A stretch of 64,000 bases of DNA, taken from Paenibacillus antri. Lineage in GTDB: Bacteria; Bacillota; Bacilli; Paenibacillales; YIM-B00363. Below, piece by piece: positions 59,440 to 64,000 of this stretch (position 1 is its first letter; the number at the start of each line of letters is the position of its first letter). The notes under the pieces are model-generated. The model was given only the letters and a program-made list of their open reading frames with translations, was not told the origin of the DNA and searched no databases. The stretch covers positions 558,001 through 622,000 of the forward strand of contig NZ_VCIW01000001.1 in NCBI RefSeq assembly GCF_005765165.1, read 5' to 3'. The position numbers and the translations under genes are program-made.

Positions 59440-59554
59440 GGGCTCTGCCATATCTTTTTTCCGAATCCGCATGTCGCAACGTACATAAATATGTTACACT
59501 CGAATGTAATATGCCACTTTTTTTCGAAGACAAGGACGGAGGAGAGATATAAGC

Positions 59555-61243
59555 ATGGCTAAAGCTAAGATGCGCTCGGACATGATCAAGCGCGGGTTCG
59601 ACCGTGCGCCGCATAGAAGCTTGCTTCGGGCGGCAGGCGTGAAGGAAGAAGATTTCGACAAACCGTTCATCGCGGTGTGCAATTCATATATCGACATCGT
59701 CCCGGGACACGTCCATCTGCAAGAATTCGGCAAGATCGTGAAGGACGCGATTCGCGAAGCGGGCGGCGTTCCGTTCGAATTCAACACGATCGGCGTCGAC
59801 GACGGCATCGCGATGGGCCATATCGGCATGCGGTACTCGCTGCCGTCCCGCGAAATCATCGCCGATTCGCTCGAGACGGTTGTCTCGGCGCACTGGTTCG
59901 ACGGCATGGTTTGTATCCCGAACTGCGATAAGATCACGCCCGGAATGATGATGGGCGCGCTTCGCGTCAACATCCCGACCGTATTCGTCTCCGGCGGCCC
60001 GATGAAGGCCGGCAAGACGTCCGACGGCCGCTCGATCTCGCTGTCGTCCGTCTTCGAAGGCGTCGGCGCTTATCAAGCGGGCAAGATCGACGAGAAGAGC
60101 CTTACCGAGCTCGAGCAATACGGCTGCCCGACGTGCGGCTCCTGCTCCGGCATGTTCACGGCGAACTCCATGAACTGCCTCGCGGAAGCGCTGGGCCTCG
60201 CGCTCCCGGGCAACGGCACGATCCTTGCGGTCGCGCCGGAGCGTCGCGAGTTCGTGCGAAAATCCGCCGCGCAGCTTATGGAACTCATTAAGATGGACCT
60301 CAAGCCGCGCGACATCGTGACGATCGAGACGATCGACAACGCGTTCGCGCTCGACATGGCGCTCGGCGGCTCCACGAACACCGTCTTGCACACGCTCGCG
60401 CTCGCGCAAGAAGCCGGCTTCGACTACCCGATCGAACGCATCAACGAAGTCGCCGAGCGCGTGCCGCATCTGGCGAAGATCGCTCCTGCGTCCGACTGGC
60501 ACATCGAAGACGTGCATTTGGCCGGCGGCGTCAGCGCCGTGCTGAACGAGCTGCTGAAGAAAGAAGGCGCGCTGCATCCGGATCAGATGACGGTCACGGG
60601 GAAGACGCTCCGCGAGAGCGTCGCAGGCTGCGACATCCTGAATAAGGAAGTCATTCGCCCGATCGACAACCCGCACAGCGAGCGCGGCGGCCTCGCCGTC
60701 TTGTTCGGCAACCTGGCTCCGGAAGGCGCGATCATCAAGGTCGGCGCGGTCGACAAGTCCGTCGGCGGCTACCATCGCGGCCCGGCCATCTGCTTCGACT
60801 CGCAGGAAGACGCGCTTGCCGGCATCGCGAACGGCAAGGTGAAGGAAGGCCATGTCGTCGTTATCCGCTACGAAGGTCCGAAGGGCGGCCCCGGCATGCC
60901 GGAGATGCTCGCTCCGACGTCGCAGATCGTCGGCATGGGTCTCGGCGCCAAGGTCGGCCTCATCACCGACGGCCGCTTCTCGGGCGCGTCCCGCGGCATC
61001 TCGATCGGCCACATCTCGCCGGAAGCGGCGGAGGGCGGTCCGATCGCGTTCGTCCACGACGGCGACATGATCGAGCTCGACCTGAACAACCGTTCGATCA
61101 AGCTCGAAGTAAGCGACGAAGAGCTCGAAGCTCGCCGCCAGTCCGAATGGAAGGAATTCGAGCCGAAAGTGCGCACAGGCTACCTGGCGCGCTACTCCAA
61201 GCTCGTCACCAACGCTTCCATGGGCGGCGTTATGAAAATCTAA
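59555..61243 (+). CDS. ilvD: Dihydroxy-acid dehydratase
   Basis: The 562-residue enzyme converts 2,3-dihydroxy-isovalerate and its methyl analogue to the 2-oxo acids in valine and isoleucine synthesis. Iron-sulfur ligands are Cys42 ([12 protein letters not shown]), Cys120/124 ([12 protein letters not shown]) and Cys191-197 ([19 protein letters not shown]). Metal-binding Asp82/83 lie in VDDGIAMGH, and the C-terminus has [20 protein letters not shown]. Length is standard. GGAGGAGAG precedes the ATG. No T-box leader is visible in the 115 bp upstream. Confidence 0.97.
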   Translation: MAKAKMRSDMIKRGFDRAPHRSLLRAAGVKEEDFDKPFIAVCNSYIDIVPGHVHLQEFGKIVKDAIREAGGVPFEFNTIGVDDGIAMGHIGMRYSLPSREIIADSLETVVSAHWFDGMVCIPNCDKITPGMMMGALRVNIPTVFVSGGPMKAGKTSDGRSISLSSVFEGVGAYQAGKIDEKSLTELEQYGCPTCGSCSGMFTANSMNCLAEALGLALPGNGTILAVAPERREFVRKSAAQLMELIKMDLKPRDIVTIETIDNAFALDMALGGSTNTVLHTLALAQEAGFDYPIERINEVAERVPHLAKIAPASDWHIEDVHLAGGVSAVLNELLKKEGALHPDQMTVTGKTLRESVAGCDILNKEVIRPIDNPHSERGGLAVLFGNLAPEGAIIKVGAVDKSVGGYHRGPAICFDSQEDALAGIANGKVKEGHVVVIRYEGPKGGPGMPEMLAPTSQIVGMGLGAKVGLITDGRFSGASRGISIGHISPEAAEGGPIAFVHDGDMIELDLNNRSIKLEVSDEELEARRQSEWKEFEPKVRTGYLARYSKLVTNASMGGVMKI

Positions 61244-61257
61244 TTACTATGCTCTCT

Positions 61258-61299
61258 GAACCGTCGACGGCTTCGCGCCTCGGCGGTTCTTTCTTTTTC
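61258..61299 (+). terminator. Rho-independent terminator of ilvD
   Basis: GAACCG (61258-61263) pairs with CGGTTC (61284-61289), with a GC-rich inner part, followed by TTTCTTTTT. Confidence 0.75.
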
Positions 61300-61475
61300 G
61301 ATCGCGTCTTACCGGTTCTCTTATTCACGATTCGGTCTCCACCGGCCTCGATCTCACCGTTTCCCACCGCTTCAGCAGCGCCGGACCCCACTCCTCTCCG
61401 TGCCGTCTTTATAAGCTGTTTCCTTCTGCACAGGCGCGCGCCGTCCCGTTGCTTCCCGGTCTGTTCTCTCCTGCG

Positions 61476-61855
61476 TTCCTTTTTAAATTGATGACTCCAA
61501 CTCAGGTACAAGCTCACTCTTTCTCGTTCCACGTTGGCCTAGCGCTATACTCTCCCCATGCTTCTTTCTAAGTTGATTCCTCCAACTCAGGTACATGCAT
61601 ACTCCTTCCTCGTTACTCCATGTACCTAGCACTATACTCTCCCCATGCTTCTTTCTAAGTTGAATTCCTCCAACTCAGGTACATGCATACCTCTTCCTCG
61701 TTCCTCCATGTTCTAGCACTATACTCTCCCCATGCTTCTTTCTAAGTTGATTCCTCCAACTCAGGTACATGCATACTTCTTCCTCGTTCCTCCATGTACT
61801 AGCGCTATACTCTCCCCTTGCTTCTTTCTAAGTTGATTCCTCCTGTTCAGGACCC
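61476..61855. repeat. 86-87 bp tandem repeat array, four units and a partial
   Basis: Units start at 61476 (degenerate), 61562, 61649, 61736 and 61822 (partial). Each reads TTCTTTCTAAGTTGATTCCT then CAACTCAGGTACATGCATAC, a CTTCCTCGTT segment and AGCACTATACTCTCCCCATG. Copies differ by single bases and one-base indels. The first unit begins with CTGCGTTCCTTTTT, slightly like the 62-bp repeat of the other array. Confidence 0.92.
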
Positions 61856-61906
61856 AAACCATTACCTCAAATTACATTTATAGGAATTTTAAATCCCTGA
61901 CTAAAG

Positions 61907-62665
61907 GAAATTACCATAGAAAAGACTGCGGACACACTACCTCCCCCATACCTCGACCGGAACCATCCGATCCTGAGCAGAGGAAATCACCTTAGAAAAG
62001 AGCGCCGACACACTACCTCCCCCCATACCTCAACCGGAACCATCCGATCCTGAACAGAGGAAATCACCTCAGAAAAGAGCCTCGTCCCCTCTAACCTCCC
62101 CCACACCTCAACCGGAAACATCCGATCCTGAGCAGAGGAAATCACTTTAGAAAAGAGCGCGGACCCACTACCTCCCCCACACCTCAACCGGAAACATCCG
62201 ATCCTGAGCAGAGGAAATCACTTTAGAAAAGAGCGCGGACCCACTACCTCCCCCACACCTCAACCGGAAACATCCGATCCTGAGCAGAGGAAATCACTTT
62301 AGAAAAGAGCGCGGACCCACTACCTCCCCCACACCTCAACCGAAACCATCTAATCCTGAGCAGAGGAAATCACCTTAGAAAAGAGCGCCGACACACTACC
62401 TCCCCCTATACCTCAACCGGAACCATCCGATCCTGAGCAGAGGAAATCACCTTAGAAAAGACCGCCGACACACTACCTCCCCCATACCTCAACCGGAAAC
62501 ATCCGATCCTGAGCAGAGGAAATCACCTTAGAAAAGACCGCGGACCCACTACCTCCCCCATACCTCAACCGGAACCATCCGATCCTGAGCAGAGGAAATC
62601 ACCTTAGAAAAGACCGCCGACACACTACCTCCCCCAACAACACGACAAAAGAGAAATCACCTTAG
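61907..62665. repeat. 76-bp tandem repeat array, about ten units
   Basis: Units start at 61907, 61983, 62060, 62138, 62214, 62290, 62366, 62443, 62519, 62595 and a degraded 62653. Each has GAAATCACCTTAGAAAAGA, a variable CGCCGACACACTACCTCCCC segment and ACCTCAACCGGAACCATCCG. Three units near 62138-62365 are almost identical, suggesting recent expansion. Spacing is 76-78 bp, not a multiple of three. Confidence 0.94.
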
Positions 62666-62692
62666 AAAACGGCACAGTCTCTCTACAGCAAC

Positions 62693-62722
62693 AAAAAGAG
62701 GCTGCCGCGACCGCGACAGCCT
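62693..62722 (-). terminator. Rho-independent terminator of the epimerase gene
   Basis: On the minus strand AGGCTGTCGCG and CGCGGCAGCCT pair with a two-base loop and are followed by CTTTTTG. Confidence 0.78.
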
Positions 62723-62737
62723 TGGTTCATATATCGC

Positions 62738-63595
62738 TTACCCCTCTACCGAAACCTCATCCCGCCAACGATGCGCCGGCTCCCAGCCGAGCAGCCGCTT
62801 CGCCTTGGAGCTGTCGAGCAGCGTCTCGTACCCTTCGAGCGGCGCGCGGATATCCGTTACTTTCGGGTAACGCGCGGCGAGCAGCTCCCGCGTCTTAACG
62901 TCCATGCTCGTCTCGTCGTTCGCCAAGTTCAAGGCCACGGCGCCGAGCCCTTCGGCTTCGACGGCGAGCCGGCAGGCGACGGCCGCGTCTCGCGCGTCGA
63001 TGTAACTCCACAGGATGACGTCCCGCTCTTCCGGCCGATGGATGAAGCTCGGGAAGTTCGCGTACATCACAGGCGTAATGACGTTGCCGAAGCGGAAGGA
63101 GACGACCTGCATCCCCGTCCGGCGCCAGAACATATCGGCGGTTTGCTCGTTCACGATTTTGGACAAGCCGTAGCTGTCCTCCGGCTGCTGCGGATGCGCC
63201 TCGTCGATCGGTACGTACAGCGGCTCGCGCCGTTTCAACGGAAATACGAGCCCGTAAGACGACTCCGACGAGGCGAGGACCGCTTTGCGGATACCGAGTC
63301 CCGCCGCCGCCTCGAGCACGTTGTACGTCGTCATGACGTTGTTGCGGAACGTGCGCTCGTTCGAATGCGTATACGCCTGCGGGATCGCCGCCAGATGCAC
63401 GACCGCGTCCGCGCCCTGCAGCGCGCCGTACACTTCCCCTAAGTTTTCCAAGTCGACGACGACGGTCCGCACGCCCGGCTCCTCCGACCGACGAACGTCC
63501 GCATTGACGACATCGTATCCTTGCTGCAGAAACTCCTTGACGACCCAGACGCCGAGCAGTCCGCTGCCCCCGGTAACGACGACGCGCTTCTTCAT
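62738..63595 (-). CDS. NAD-dependent epimerase/dehydratase (extended SDR)
   Basis: The 285-residue enzyme has the nucleotide motif VTGGSGLLGVWV (residues 8-19), HLAAIPQ, an active-site Ser region ASSESSYG, and the catalytic Tyr-Lys pair in DSYGLSKIVNEQ. The C-terminal substrate domain ends with LLGWEPAHRWRDEV, typical of sugar-nucleotide epimerases and 4,6-dehydratases. It starts 18 bp after an aldo/keto reductase gene and has GAGAGGAGAGG before the ATG, so the two form an operon for sugar conversion. Confidence 0.92.
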   Translation of the reverse strand: MKKRVVVTGGSGLLGVWVVKEFLQQGYDVVNADVRRSEEPGVRTVVVDLENLGEVYGALQGADAVVHLAAIPQAYTHSNERTFRNNVMTTYNVLEAAAGLGIRKAVLASSESSYGLVFPLKRREPLYVPIDEAHPQQPEDSYGLSKIVNEQTADMFWRRTGMQVVSFRFGNVITPVMYANFPSFIHRPEERDVILWSYIDARDAAVACRLAVEAEGLGAVALNLANDETSMDVKTRELLAARYPKVTDIRAPLEGYETLLDSSKAKRLLGWEPAHRWRDEVSVEG

Positions 63596-63613
63596 GTCAG
63601 CCTCTCCTCTCGC

Positions 63614-64000
63614 TTAATACGGTCCGCGAATCGCCGGACGCACCGAAGCCTCGTAGAACGCGCGAAGCCGCTCCCGCTCCTGCGGCGTAAAGCCCGGCGC
63701 TTCGAGCGCGGACAAGTTTTGCTGCACCTGCCGCGTATCTTTGAAGCCCGGGATGACGCAGCTGATGTCGCCGTTTTCCAAAATCCAACGCAGCGCCGCG
63801 CTGGCCATCGATCCGCGCCCTTCCCCGATCCACGCGAGCTCGCGCGCGAGCGCCACGCCCTTCTCGAACGGAAGCCCCGCGAACGTCTCGCCGACGTTGA
63901 AGCTGTCGCCGTTCCGGTTGAAGCTGCGATGGTCGTCCGCCGCGAACGTCGAGCTCTCGGTAAACTTGCCGGTAAGCAAGCCGCTCGCCAGAGGCAGACG
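63614..64000 (-). CDS. Aldo/keto reductase, C-terminal part (gene continues beyond window)
   Basis: The visible 128 residues begin inside the protein with LPLASGLLTGKF, followed by ASAALRWILENGDISCVIPG and DTRQVQQNLSALE, the NADPH-binding C-terminal signature of aldo/keto reductases (AKR11-13-like). The catalytic Tyr and Lys lie upstream, outside the window. It precedes the epimerase gene by 18 bp and probably shares its pathway. Confidence 0.9.
   Translation of the reverse strand, partial: RLPLASGLLTGKFTESSTFAADDHRSFNRNGDSFNVGETFAGLPFEKGVALARELAWIGEGRGSMASAALRWILENGDISCVIPGFKDTRQVQQNLSALEAPGFTPQERERLRAFYEASVRPAIRGPY

Larger units (their letters stand above)
61244..62737. other. 1.5-kb gene-free region with terminator and two tandem-repeat arrays
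   Basis: After the ilvD terminator, about 175 bp of unremarkable sequence (61300-61475) leads into an 86-87 bp array, a 50-bp AT-rich spacer, a 76-bp array and a terminator for the epimerase gene. GC content falls below the window average. No frame has protein-like composition; short frames reflect the repeat. Confidence 0.85.

Noticed and set aside
59440-59554. T-box leader upstream of ilvD
   Set aside because: The 115-bp interval is too short for a T-box leader, and no antiterminator-like TGGNACCGCG sequence or terminator stem was seen.
61987-62187. A 66-codon repeated-peptide frame
   Set aside because: Produced by one phase of the 76-bp repeat; no ribosome binding site with a conserved start and the frame is lost in the next units.
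61476-62665. Possible CRISPR array
   Set aside because: The 87-bp and 76-bp units are contiguous and similar over their whole length, without short repeats separated by unique spacers, and no cas genes are present.

Overview
The window looks like a chromosomal segment of a high-GC member of the Paenibacillaceae (Paenibacillus or Cohnella type). This is inferred from strong AGGAGG-type ribosome binding sites, sigma-A-like promoters, Lpl-type two-permease sugar ABC transporters without a linked ATPase, a membrane-bound YesN-like AraC regulator, a 33-residue YjcZ-like sporulation peptide, lipoproteins with Gram-positive lipoboxes, and frequent GTG/TTG starts. No rRNA, tRNA, insertion sequence, phage gene or CRISPR array was recognised. 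Most genes are on the minus strand.

Layout. 1-8035: carbohydrate uptake operon (membrane AraC regulator, two permeases, solute-binding lipoprotein, large unassigned enzyme). 8210-11485: PAS histidine kinase, AraC regulator and PhyH dioxygenase. 11642-15667: WYL regulator, a remnant resembling DUF3990 with a small partner gene, a cluster of four palindromes, small oxidoreductases. 15902-22670: TspO-like protein, a 62-bp tandem repeat, VOC/FMN-reductase pair, GAF-kinase/LuxR two-component pair, and a GntR-solute-binding fusion regulator. 22741-29660: a three-gene secreted cohesin/dockerin operon. 29976-33915: TetR/membrane pair with its operator and small enzymes. 34028-40005: a five-gene cassette with a GntR/LacI regulator, PhnP-like phosphodiesterase and Fe/phosphonate-type ABC transporter. 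40210-46981: esterase, NlpC/P60 hydrolase, nuclease, ABC-F protein, acetyltransferase. 47241-52762: hybrid kinase, CheR and receiver-kinase operon. 52845-64000: recQ with an AlkC-like gene, HxlR and WYL regulators, SDR, HEPN-like protein, ilvD, about 1.2 kb of two further tandem-repeat arrays, then an epimerase and a partial aldo/keto reductase.

The most unusual locus is 22741-29660. A small secreted cohesin protein is followed by two paralogous proteins of more than 1000 residues, each with a predicted beta-propeller, a carbohydrate-binding-like module, an internal cohesin-like module and a C-terminal type I dockerin. One strong promoter, bracketed by a 10-bp inverted repeat and overlapped by TGGTTC operators, appears to drive all three. 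Because each large protein carries both halves of the cohesin-dockerin pair, they could form chains outside the cell, with the small cohesin protein as a cap or anchor. The fusion regulator downstream could sense a related carbohydrate. Other items worth attention are three different tandem-repeat arrays, a regulator with no canonical start codon, and several precise operator-like sites.
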